The position numbers and the translations under genes are program-made. The notes beneath the pieces were generated by a model, which was not told the DNA's origin, made no database searches, and saw nothing but the letters and a program-made list of their open reading frames with translations. From Parvibaculum sp963975745 (GTDB lineage Bacteria; Pseudomonadota; Alphaproteobacteria; Parvibaculales; Parvibaculaceae), in NCBI RefSeq assembly GCF_963975745.1, contig NZ_CAXBIB010000010.1:1-64000 (forward strand): a DNA stretch of 64,000 nucleotides, given 5' to 3'. This document shows positions 33,727-45,809 of this stretch, one piece after another. Positions within the stretch are counted from its first letter, which is position 1. Every line of letters begins with the position of its first letter.

Positions 33727-34548
33727 ATGGGACAGGCGAACGGGCGGCAATGCATCTTCATCACCGGCGCGGCATCGGGCATGGGACTCGAAACGGCACG
33801 GCTTTTCCATGCGAAAGGCTGGTTCGTCGGCGGCTATGACGTCAACGGCGTCGGGCTCGTGGCACTCGAGAAGGAGCTCGGAGCGGAGAACTGCATCGTC
33901 CGCAAGCTCGATGTGACCGACAAGTCGGCCTATGACCATGCCGTCGCCACGTTCGGCGAGGCGACCGGCGGCCAGATGGACATCCTGTTCAACAATGCCG
34001 GCATCGGCAGGGGCGGTCTTTTCGAGCAGATGCCCTTCGAGGACATCATGGCCGTGGTCAACGTCAATTTCATCGGCGTGCTGAACGGCATTCACGCGGC
34101 GCTGCCGCTGCTGAAAGCGACCAGGAACGCGCTCTGCTTCACCACCTCGTCGTCCTCGGCCACCTACGGCATGCCGGGCATCGCCGTCTATTCGGCGACC
34201 AAGCATGCGGTGAAGGGGCTGACGGAGGCGCTCTCGATCGAATTCCGGCTGATCGGGGTACGCGCCGCCGACGTTCTGCCGGGATTGATCGACACGCCGA
34301 TCCTGCCGCCGGGCACGGTCGAGAACGCGCCGAAGGAAGGCATGTTCCGCGCCATTCCGCCAGTCGAGGTCGCCAATGTCGTGTGGGAGGCCTATGGCTC
34401 TGACCAGCTGCACTGGTATGTGCCGCCGGAACTCGCCGAGCTCGACAAGATGGCCGGCAATGCACCTGAACTCGTGCGCGACCAGATCGCCGGTTCCGGC
34501 CCGCTGGCGCCGCTGCTCAAGGAAATGGAAGCCGCAGCGAAAGGCTGA
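33727..34548 (+). CDS. SDR-family oxidoreductase
   Basis: A 273-aa short-chain dehydrogenase. The dinucleotide motif TGAASGMG is N-terminal (IFITGAASGMGLETARLF), with NNAGIGRGG, catalytic Ser in TTSSSSATYG, and YSATK as the YxxxK pair. The C-terminal part lacks the VDGG ending of classical SDRs. It stands 83 bp after nadC and converges on the SleB-like gene (3-bp gap). The substrate is unknown. Confidence 0.88.
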   Translation: MGQANGRQCIFITGAASGMGLETARLFHAKGWFVGGYDVNGVGLVALEKELGAENCIVRKLDVTDKSAYDHAVATFGEATGGQMDILFNNAGIGRGGLFEQMPFEDIMAVVNVNFIGVLNGIHAALPLLKATRNALCFTTSSSSATYGMPGIAVYSATKHAVKGLTEALSIEFRLIGVRAADVLPGLIDTPILPPGTVENAPKEGMFRAIPPVEVANVVWEAYGSDQLHWYVPPELAELDKMAGNAPELVRDQIAGSGPLAPLLKEMEAAAKG

Positions 34549-34551
34549 ACC

Positions 34552-35289
34552 TTACGAGCGCTTTTCGCGGTTTGGCTTGCTGTAGAAAATGTGACGGCCG
34601 ATCTTTGCCACCTCGATCATGCTGGCCGCCCAATAGGGCTGCACATAATCGGCGTGGTAGAACATCGCCGGACCGACATCGGCATCGTCGAGACGGCCCA
34701 TCGTCACATATTCCGCCGTGCGCATCGACTTGGCCCAGGCGCGGCGTTCGTTCGGCACCTTGCTGAGCGTCCGATCGCAGGTGAACGAGAACTGGCAGCC
34801 CGTGTTGCGGCTGGCGCCCTGATAGACGACGCCGCAGATGGTGTCGGGGTAGTTTTTCGAACCGACGCGGTTGAGGATCACCCGGGCCACCGCCTGCTGG
34901 CCGCGAGCCGACTCGCCGCGCGCCTCGAAATAGATGCCGATGGCCAGGCAGCGGCGCTCTTCCTCGAGCATGCGCGCCTTGACCTGCAACAGCGGCGTAT
35001 CGACATCCATCGGCCGGCCATTGGCCGGCAGGATCAGGCTTGCCTGCTGGAATTCGGCATCGAGAAACGGCATCTCTTCACTGAAGGCACCGGCCAGATC
35101 GCGGCCATGGACCGGCGCGAAGGCCATCATCGGCGCATCATCGGCGCGGGCCTCGATCACGGGTGCGGGGGTGGTCATGGCGTTCAGCACGGTCGCCGAT
35201 ACGGCGCCCAGGCACACAACACCGAAAGCGGTGTAGGCAACCCCGGAAAAGACATGGCCCAGATCGAGCCAATCGAAGAGTCTACGCAT
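34552..35289 (-). CDS. SleB-like cell-wall hydrolase
   Basis: A 245-aa protein with an N-terminal membrane anchor or signal (about residues 10-35) and a C-terminal Hydrolase_2/SleB domain of about 130 aa. The core CLAIGIYFEARGESARGQQAVARVILNRVGSKNYPDTICGVVYQG carries the catalytic-type glutamates. GCQFSFTCDRT follows. Such proteins cleave peptidoglycan glycan strands. The upstream 449-bp gap holds three GANTC sites. Confidence 0.88.
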   Translation of the reverse strand: MRRLFDWLDLGHVFSGVAYTAFGVVCLGAVSATVLNAMTTPAPVIEARADDAPMMAFAPVHGRDLAGAFSEEMPFLDAEFQQASLILPANGRPMDVDTPLLQVKARMLEEERRCLAIGIYFEARGESARGQQAVARVILNRVGSKNYPDTICGVVYQGASRNTGCQFSFTCDRTLSKVPNERRAWAKSMRTAEYVTMGRLDDADVGPAMFYHADYVQPYWAASMIEVAKIGRHIFYSKPNREKRS

Positions 35290-35738
35290 CGTTCTCTAAA
35301 CCGTCTGCTTTGTTGTTCATTCAGATCCCGGGACTGCGCCCCTCTTCGGAGGCTTCGGTCCGGTTCCGTTTCGGGAACCTTGCAAGATCCACGGACAGCA
35401 CCGCTATACGTGCCAGAGCCCGATGCCGCTTCGACACCTGGGCAATTTCCTTACACACTCATCAGCCGACGGGAGTTAACACGGGCATTTCGGGGTCACA
35501 ATGTCATAGTTGCCACATCGTTAGCGGAAACGCCTATGTCATTGTCAGAAAACGGGTTTTCAGGTGCGACAAATCGCACCGACGCATGCGTGCGCACATG
35601 TCCGATTCCATAATCGCGGTTAAGACAGGCATTCTAGCCGCGACTCAAAGCTTAACGAAACTGACGCAATTTCGTCACATTCGTTAATCTTCCGTACACG
35701 ATTGAATCCCGAAACGGGACCGTCCGTTTACAGATCTT
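35290..35738. other. 449-bp non-coding region with GANTC sites
   Basis: No convincing gene is seen on either strand. The stretch is less GC-rich than its neighbours and carries several TTAA-containing words (such as CTTAACG and GTTAATC). Three GANTC sites occur at 35604-35608, 35642-35646 and 35704-35708. It is upstream of the SleB-like gene, so it probably contains its promoter, possibly cell-cycle linked. It also lies downstream of ppdK; no clear terminator was found. Confidence 0.5.
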
Positions 35739-38438
<2,700 letters not shown>

Positions 38439-38472
38439 CGCACTTGCCTTTGTTGAGGCCATCGATGAGGGA

Positions 38473-40508
38473 CTAGCCCTCGACCTTCGAGAAATCCGCG
38501 ACCTCGTGCAGGGCCGCGCGAATCTGCGCCAGAAGCTTCAAACGGTTCGCGCGTGTGGCCGCGTCATCGGCGTTCACCGTGACCTTGTCGAAGAAGGAAT
38601 CGACCGGTGCGCGCAATTTCGCCAGTGCCGACATGGCGGCGGCGAAATCCTCGCGCGCAATGGCATGCGTCGCCTCGGCACGGGCTTCCTCGATGCGGTC
38701 GAACAGCGCGCGCTCCTCGTCCTGCGTGAACAACGCCGGATCGGGCAGGCCGCCATAGGTCGCCTCGTCCTTCTTCTCCTCGATATTGAGGATGTTGTTG
38801 GCGCGCTTGTAGCCGGCCAGCAGGTTCGTGCCGTCCTCGGTACCGAGAAAATCCGACAGCGCCTCGACACGCTTGACGATCAGAACAAGATCGTCCTGGA
38901 CCTGTCCCATCTCATTGAGCGCAAAGACCGCATCGACCAGATCGTGCCGCGCACCGCGATCACGCAGATAGACCTTCAGGCGATCGGCGAAAAAGACCAG
39001 CAGATCCGGCCCCTTCGCCTCGACCAGCGTCAGCAGATTGATGCGGATGCCGCTTTCGAGAACGATCCGGATGACCCCCAGCGCCGCGCGGCGCAGCGCA
39101 AAGGGATCCTTCGAGCCGGTCGGCTTTTCATCGATGGCCCAGAAGCCCCATAGCGTGTCGATCTTGTCGGCAAGCGCCACGACCCGGCCCAGCGGCGACG
39201 AAGGCACATTGTCGGCCGGTCCGAGCGGCGCATAATGTTCGGCAATGGCCTGCGCGATATCGTCGCCGAGGCCGTCATTGCGGGCGTAGTAGGCGCCCAT
39301 CACACCCTGCAGTTCGGGAAACTCGCCGACCATGCCACTGGTCAGATCGGCCTTGGCGAGACGGCCGGCGCGTTCCGCCCTGTTCGGATCGACGCCCGGC
39401 ACCAGCGTCGCCAGTTCGCGCGCGAGATCGGCAATCCGCTCGGCCTTCTGGCGCACGGTGCCAAGCCTTGCATGGAAGACAACCTCCTCCAGCTTCGGCA
39501 AGCGGCCTTCGAGCGTCTGGCGGCAATCCTGATCCCAGAGAAAACGGGCATCGGCGAAACGGGCGCGCAGCACGCGCTCATTGCCGTTGACGATGGCCCT
39601 GCCGCCGTCTTCCGCTTCGAGATTGGCGACGACGATGAAACGGTTGCTGAGATTTCCGGCCTTGTCGAGACAGGCAAAATATTTCTGGTTGGCACGCATG
39701 GTGCTGGTCAGCACTTCCTGCGGTACCGACATGAATTCATCGTCGATGCGGCCGATCAACGGCACCGGCCATTCGACCAGGCCGGCAACTTCATGGAGCA
39801 GCGCCTCGTCTTCCTTCAGCGTCAGGCCTTCGGCTTCGGCCAGCGCCTTTGCGCCCGCATGGATGAAATGCGCGCGCTTTTGCGGATCGAGCACGACCTT
39901 GGCGTCGAGCAGCTTCATTTCACAATCGGCGAAGTCCTTCACAGCGAAAGCATCGGGGGCCATGAAGCGGTGGCCGCGCGTCATGTTGCCGGATTTGATG
40001 CCGTCGATCTCGAAGGCGACCGTCTTGCCGCCGAGGATGCAGAGCACCGAATGCAAAGGCCGCACCCAGCGCAAGCTGCCGGCGCCCCAGCGCATCGATT
40101 TCGGCCAGGGGAAGGCGCGGATGACGGCGGGCACGATTTCGGCAATCAGCGCGGCGGTGTCGCGGCCCTTCTTCTCGGTAACGGCGACATAGAAGGCGCC
40201 CTTCTTGTCTTCCTGCACCGTTGCCTGATCGATGCTTGCGAGACCGGCCGCGCGCAAGAAGCCGTCGATCGCCTGTTGCGGCGCGCCGACTTTCGGGCCC
40301 TTGCGTTCCTCTTTCACATCCGGCGTCTTCTCGGGCAGGCCGTCGATCACCAGCGTCAGGCGCCGCGGCGTCGCGAAGGCGCGCGCGTTCTGTCCTTCGA
40401 CACCTGCTTCCTTCAGCGCATCGGTCACGAGACGCACGAGGTCCTCCCCCGCGCGCTTCTGCATCCGCGCCGGAATTTCCTCGGAGAAGAGTTCGAGAAG
40501 AAGCTCGC

Positions 40509-40512
<4 letters not shown>
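38473..40512 (-). CDS. glyS: Glycine--tRNA ligase beta subunit
   Basis: A 679-aa beta chain of the bacterial alpha2-beta2 glycyl-tRNA synthetase. The N-terminus MSELLLELFSEEIPARMQKRA is diagnostic. VGEFPELQGVMGAYYA, the HD-like central region and the C-terminal anticodon-binding-like end are present. Length is normal. The start overlaps the glyQ stop by 4 bp, and ppdK follows, giving glyQ-glyS-ppdK as one unit. Confidence 0.96.
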
Positions 40513-41402
<890 letters not shown>

Positions 41403-41564
41403 TTTGGCCTGTCGCGTGTCGCGCCTCGTGCCCCTTGCGGGCGGCGGGCGCCGCCGCTCAAAGGCGCGCGCAAGTTAGCCTTGGCCCCGGTGAGGGTCAA
41501 GCAAACGGACCGCCCGCGGCCTCAATGGACAACCGCCGGTCAAGTCACGGTAATCGCTAGAAAA

Positions 41565-41765
41565 TCAGATGTCGCGGCGGCTGTGATCCGGGACATAGGT
41601 GCCGTCGCCCCGGTCGCGCAGCGTGCCAAGGTCGCGCGGTTCCACGCGCGTCCGCGACTGCGCGCGGGCAAAAGCCTGCCGCTGACGCTCGACCGAGCGC
41701 TGCAGCGCCCGATAGGCGGCATAGAAGGCCAGAATGAAAACGGCCGCGAAAACGATCTTGGTCAT
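41565..41765 (-). CDS. Small single-pass membrane protein
   Basis: A 66-aa protein with one hydrophobic helix at about residues 3-19 (IVFAAVFILAFYAAYRA) and a basic, Arg-rich cytoplasmic-type tail ending PDHSRRDI. No family is recognised. It begins 48 bp after the S49 peptidase gene on the same strand, so they may be co-transcribed. AAAGGGTCC lies just before the ATG as a plausible Shine-Dalgarno sequence. Confidence 0.65.
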   Translation of the reverse strand: MTKIVFAAVFILAFYAAYRALQRSVERQRQAFARAQSRTRVEPRDLGTLRDRGDGTYVPDHSRRDI

Positions 41766-41813
41766 TGAATGGACCCTTTCGAATCCGCCGGGGAACGGCC
41801 CCGGCTGACAGCA

Positions 41814-42725
41814 TTAAAGGCCAAAACGGCTCCAAAGGGAACGCCTCTCGGCCGCGGCAATCAGTCCGTCGGCCAGCCCCGCTCCCATTTCGGCGGCAAA
41901 CCCGCCGCCGATGGCCGGAAAAGAGGCCCCGAGCCGGCTGGCAATGCCGCCGCCCGGCCGCCACCAGGGCACCCGCGCGACGACCAGGCGCAGTTTGACC
42001 TTGTCGCCATAGAGGTCGCGCATATGCGAGCGCAGATCGGCCAGGCCATCGACGAGGCCGCGCGACAGCGCGCCCGCGCCGGCCCAGAACTCGCCCGAAA
42101 AGATGGCCGGATCATCGGCTTTCAGGCGTTCGCCGCGCGCCTTCTTCACCAGTGCCTTGAAGTTCTCGTGAACTTCCTCCTGCAACGCCTTGAGGCGGGC
42201 CACCTCGTCGGGCTTTTCGGGCTGGAAAGGATCGAGCATCGCCTTGCTCTCGCCGGCCGTGTGCACACGGCGCTCGACGCCGAGCTTTTCGATCAGCCCG
42301 GTGAAGCCGAAGCCCGCCGAAACGACACCGATCGAACCGATGACGGAGCTTTCGTCGGCATAGATCTCGTCGGCCGCACAGGCGATCATGTAGCCACCCG
42401 ACGCCGCCACATCCTCGGCGAAGGCATAGACCGGCAGACTCTTTTCTTCGGCCAGTTGCCGGATGCGCTTGTAGATCAGCGAGGATTGCACAGGCGAACC
42501 GCCGGGCGAGTTGATGACCAGCGCCACCGCCTTCGCATTCTTCATCGCGAACGCCGCCTCGAGCGCCGGCGCGACGGCCGCAAGGTTCAGGCCGCCACGG
42601 ATCGGCTGACTCGGGCCGATGATGCCGGCCAGCCGCACCACGGCGACGACCGGCCGCGGCGCCCAGTCGGGCGCGACGCGTTTGCGGAGGGGAGCGGGAA
42701 GAAACGGCGCAACGAGGTTTTTCAT
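41814..42725 (-). CDS. S49-family peptidase (SppA/SohB-like)
   Basis: A 303-aa ClpP-fold protease of the short, single-domain S49 type. The serine is in DVAASGGYMIACAADEIYAD, preceded by LVINSPGGSP. SVIGSIGVV follows. The lysine of the dyad is in AGESKAMLDPFQP. It lacks a clear N-terminal transmembrane helix, having only a short hydrophobic start, so it may be soluble or membrane-associated. I chose the second ATG (MKNLVAPFL), which starts the family-like sequence. Confidence 0.88.
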   Translation of the reverse strand: MKNLVAPFLPAPLRKRVAPDWAPRPVVAVVRLAGIIGPSQPIRGGLNLAAVAPALEAAFAMKNAKAVALVINSPGGSPVQSSLIYKRIRQLAEEKSLPVYAFAEDVAASGGYMIACAADEIYADESSVIGSIGVVSAGFGFTGLIEKLGVERRVHTAGESKAMLDPFQPEKPDEVARLKALQEEVHENFKALVKKARGERLKADDPAIFSGEFWAGAGALSRGLVDGLADLRSHMRDLYGDKVKLRLVVARVPWWRPGGGIASRLGASFPAIGGGFAAEMGAGLADGLIAAAERRSLWSRFGL

Positions 42726-42773
42726 GGTGTTCCAGATAGGGGCACTTTGCGGCAACAGCAAGGCTGTTTCAGC

Positions 42774-43565
42774 CTAGGCGGGCTGATCGAGGAGCAAGGC
42801 CTCACCACCGCGCAGAATCGCTTCGGCGCGCTCGGTGAAACGGCCATCGCGCCCATGCAGCACCAGGCCCGGACGGATCACGAGCGGCGCCTTCGAATCG
42901 CGCTGACCACGGACGATGATCCGCGACGCCGCCTTGCCGGCTGCGGGCCAGAGCGGGAAGATCTCGATACCACCGAGGTGCCCGGTCATGGTGGCCAGAA
43001 GTTCGGCCAGTGCATCGGCACGATGGATGAAGGTGACCGTGCCTTTGGGGCGCGCCATGGTGCAGCAGAAGCGTACCCAGTCATCGAGATCGGAGCCGAG
43101 GGTCAGATGGGCCTGTGCCTTTCCAGCATCGGGCGATGCGGGATTGCTCACGGGATCGTGATAGGGCGGGTTGGCGAAGACGTGATGCCAGCCATTGGGC
43201 TCAAGGCCCAGCGCCGCGAGGTCGCGCGGCGAGAGGCCGATATCGCCTTCGAGAATCGACACGCGCCCGGCCATGCCGTTGCGCTCGATATTTCTTCCGG
43301 CGAGTTCGACGAGTGTCGGCTGCAGCTCGAGCCCCGCAACCTCGATGCCGGGCACGCGCGCCGCAAGACAGAGGCTTGCAACGCCGACGCCGACGCCGGC
43401 TTCCAGCACGCGCTCGCCATCCCGCGCCGGCACCGAGGCTGCCAGCAGCACCGCGTCGAGCCCGGCGCGATAGCCCTTTCCGGGCTGCAGCAGTTTCAGC
43501 CGGTTGCCCAGAAAACCGTCGTCGGTGGTCGAAAGTTCGATCTCGTCTGCCGTGCTGCCGCTCAT
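42774..43565 (-). CDS. tRNA1(Val) adenine-N6 methyltransferase-like (TrmN6/YfiC)
   Basis: A 263-aa SAM-dependent N6-adenine methyltransferase. The SAM site is VLEAGVGVGVASLCLAARV, and the catalytic NPPY reads FANPPYHDP. FRLKLLQP...GYRAGLDAVLLAASV matches the YfiC/TrmN6 family, which modifies A37 of tRNA-Val. The upstream DUF2007 gene overlaps its start by 4 bp. Confidence 0.88.
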   Translation of the reverse strand: MSGSTADEIELSTTDDGFLGNRLKLLQPGKGYRAGLDAVLLAASVPARDGERVLEAGVGVGVASLCLAARVPGIEVAGLELQPTLVELAGRNIERNGMAGRVSILEGDIGLSPRDLAALGLEPNGWHHVFANPPYHDPVSNPASPDAGKAQAHLTLGSDLDDWVRFCCTMARPKGTVTFIHRADALAELLATMTGHLGGIEIFPLWPAAGKAASRIIVRGQRDSKAPLVIRPGLVLHGRDGRFTERAEAILRGGEALLLDQPA

Positions 43566-43762
43566 CCTTCCCGCCTTACTTCGTCGAGAATTCGCTGTGC
43601 CCTGTCGTAGTCCTCGTCGGCCACCATGATACGCTGGGGCAGGATGCCGAGCGAGCGTTGCATATGCGCATCCATGCCGAAGCTTTCGACGCCGGCCTCC
43701 GCCAGACGGTGTGTCAGATATGAAATAAGGACCTGGTCGCCGGTTCTGATCAGTTCTTTCAT
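43562..43762 (-). CDS. DUF2007 domain protein
   Basis: A 66-aa protein, MKELIRTGDQVLISYLTHRLAEAGVESFGMDAHMQRSLG..., which covers one DUF2007 (putative signal-transducing) domain. The function is unknown. Start ATG 43762 follows GGAGACGAG; the frame continues upstream without a Shine-Dalgarno sequence. It overlaps the tRNA methyltransferase gene by 4 bp, and the two are regularly paired in alphaproteobacteria. Confidence 0.87.
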   Translation of the reverse strand: MKELIRTGDQVLISYLTHRLAEAGVESFGMDAHMQRSLGILPQRIMVADEDYDRAQRILDEVRREG

Positions 43763-43911
43763 CTCGTCTCCGCTGCGATTTGCCTGCTTTGCGACAAATG
43801 GCCCCGGCACTTGCCGCTCCGCGGCCGTCAACCTATGCTCACCTCGGTGGCAGTATAACACATGCGGGGTCTGGAAATTCAGCCTGCGCACAGGTTTTTG
43901 AGGAGCGGATA

Positions 43912-44931
43912 TTGGGCGTTGTTGTTCCCCTCGAGGAAGAGCGCGGGCGCGGCCAGAACGCCGTCAGGCAGCTTCAGGCGCTGGTGGCCCAGGACATGGA
44001 AGCCGTCGACGAATTCATCCGTGAGCGGATGGCCTCCGATGTACCCATGGTACCCGAGCTTGCCAGCCATCTGATCAATTCGGGCGGCAAGCGCCTGCGG
44101 CCCATGCTGACCATCGCCGCCTCCCGCATGTGCGGCTACACGGGCACCGATCACATCAAGCTGGCCGCGACCGTCGAGTTCATGCACACGGCAACGCTGC
44201 TGCATGACGACGTGGTCGACGAGAGCGACCTGCGGCGCGGCACCAAGACGGCGCGGATGCTCTGGGGCAATCAGGCCAGCGTTCTGGTCGGCGATTTCCT
44301 GCTCGGCCGCGCCTTCAAACTGATGGTCGAGACGAAATCGCTCCGGGCGCTCGAAATCCTTTCCAACGCAGCCTCGGTGATTGCCGAAGGCGAGGTCATG
44401 CAGCTTGCTGCCGCCAAGGACACCGGCACCACGGAAGACGCCTATCTGCGGGTCATCCAGGCCAAGACCGCCGCGTTATTCGCCGCGGCCACCGAAATCG
44501 GTGCGGTCATTGCCGGTCAGAACGGAAACGAAGCGGCGGCGCTCGAATCCTACGGCCGCAATCTCGGCATCGCCTTCCAGCTGGTCGACGATGCGCTCGA
44601 CTATGGCGGCCGCGCAGCCGCGCTCGGCAAGAATGTCGGCGACGATTTCCGCGAGGGCAAGATCACCCTCCCCGTCGTTCTGGCCTATCGCCGCGGTTCG
44701 GCCGAGGAGCGCGGCTTCTGGCAGCGCACGCTGCAGAATGGCGAACGCAGCGACGGCGATCTCGAATCCGCGATCGAATTGATGCAGAAACACGATGCGC
44801 TGGCCGACACCATATTGCGGGCACGGCATTATGGCGCCATCGCCACCGATGCGCTGGCGATCTTCCCCGAGAGCGACTATCGCCAGTCGCTCACCGATCT
44901 GGTCGAGTTCTGCATCAATCGCAATCACTGA
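43912..44931 (+). CDS. ispB: Polyprenyl (octaprenyl-type) diphosphate synthase
   Basis: A 339-aa trans-isoprenyl diphosphate synthase that builds the ubiquinone side chain. The first aspartate-rich motif is HDDVVDESDLRRG (DDxxD). The second is LVDDALDYGG (DDxxD-like). GGKRLRPML is also typical. The conserved sequence begins GVVVPLEEER, and TTG 43912 has GAGGAG 7 bp upstream, so I chose it over the earlier ATG. The 3' end overlaps ispE on the other strand by 17 bp. Confidence 0.93.
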   Translation: MGVVVPLEEERGRGQNAVRQLQALVAQDMEAVDEFIRERMASDVPMVPELASHLINSGGKRLRPMLTIAASRMCGYTGTDHIKLAATVEFMHTATLLHDDVVDESDLRRGTKTARMLWGNQASVLVGDFLLGRAFKLMVETKSLRALEILSNAASVIAEGEVMQLAAAKDTGTTEDAYLRVIQAKTAALFAAATEIGAVIAGQNGNEAAALESYGRNLGIAFQLVDDALDYGGRAAALGKNVGDDFREGKITLPVVLAYRRGSAEERGFWQRTLQNGERSDGDLESAIELMQKHDALADTILRARHYGAIATDALAIFPESDYRQSLTDLVEFCINRNH

Positions 44932-45805
44932 CGCCGCAGGCAGCCGTCCACCAGCCGGTATGCGCCCGCGCGATCGCGGCGGCGGCCGCGGTGGCCGCCG
45001 TTTCCTCGGCATAGATGCCGAAACAGGTCGCGCCTGAACCCGACATGCGGGCCAGGCGGCAGCCGGCCGTCGATGCCAGTGCCTGCAATGCAGTCGCGAT
45101 TTCCGGCTGCAGCCCGCAAGCCGGCTTTTCGAGATCGTTGGCTTCGGTGCCGAGCCATGCGACCAATTCGTCGAGCGCCGCAAAGGCCGGGACCGCCGGG
45201 GCGGCAGGCAGGCCTTCAAGGCTTGGTGCGGCGAGCGCGCGGAACACCTCGGCTGTCGACAGCGCCATGCCGGGATTGACCAGCACCAGATGGAAACGCG
45301 GCAGCGCCGCGAGACGGACGATTTTTTCGCCCGTGCCCCACATCATCGCCGGGCGTGCCTCGAGACAGACCGGCACATCGGCGCCGAGCGACGCCGCCAT
45401 GCCGGCCAGCGCATCCCGGCCGGGATCGATGGCCCAGAGCCGCATCAGCGCGCGCATGGCCGCCGCCGCATCGGCCGAACCGCCGCCGATGCCCGAAGCG
45501 ACAGGCAGATTCTTTTCCAGCACCAGCCTTGCGCCCGCTGTCACGCCCGTCTGCGCGCGCAGCAGACGCGCGGCCCGCAGCACCAGATTGTCGGCATCGC
45601 CGGCCAGCGCCGCCGCAAACGGGCCCTGCACGGCCAATGTCAGATCGTCCGCCGCTTCGGCAAGGAGGCGGTCGCCGCAAGACGCAAAAACGACAAGGCT
45701 CTGCAGTTCGTGATAGCCGTCACTGCGGCGCCCGGCGACGCGCAGGCTGAGATTGATCTTGGCGGGTGCGTCTTCGACAAACGGGCCGCGTGGTGCGCCG
45801 ATCAC
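44915..45805 (-). CDS. ispE: 4-(cytidine 5'-diphospho)-2-C-methyl-D-erythritol kinase
   Basis: A 296-aa GHMP kinase of the MEP isoprenoid pathway. N-terminal motif APAKINLSLRVAGRRSDGYHELQSL contains the conserved lysine. The ATP loop is LPVASGIGGGSADAAAAMRAL, and SGSGATCFGIY is the third GHMP motif. The GTG start at 45805 lies 4 bp after the TPR-lipoprotein stop, indicating coupling. Confidence 0.94.
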   Translation of the reverse strand: MIGAPRGPFVEDAPAKINLSLRVAGRRSDGYHELQSLVVFASCGDRLLAEAADDLTLAVQGPFAAALAGDADNLVLRAARLLRAQTGVTAGARLVLEKNLPVASGIGGGSADAAAAMRALMRLWAIDPGRDALAGMAASLGADVPVCLEARPAMMWGTGEKIVRLAALPRFHLVLVNPGMALSTAEVFRALAAPSLEGLPAAPAVPAFAALDELVAWLGTEANDLEKPACGLQPEIATALQALASTAGCRLARMSGSGATCFGIYAEETAATAAAAAIARAHTGWWTAACGVSDCD

Positions 45806-45809
45806 GGTG

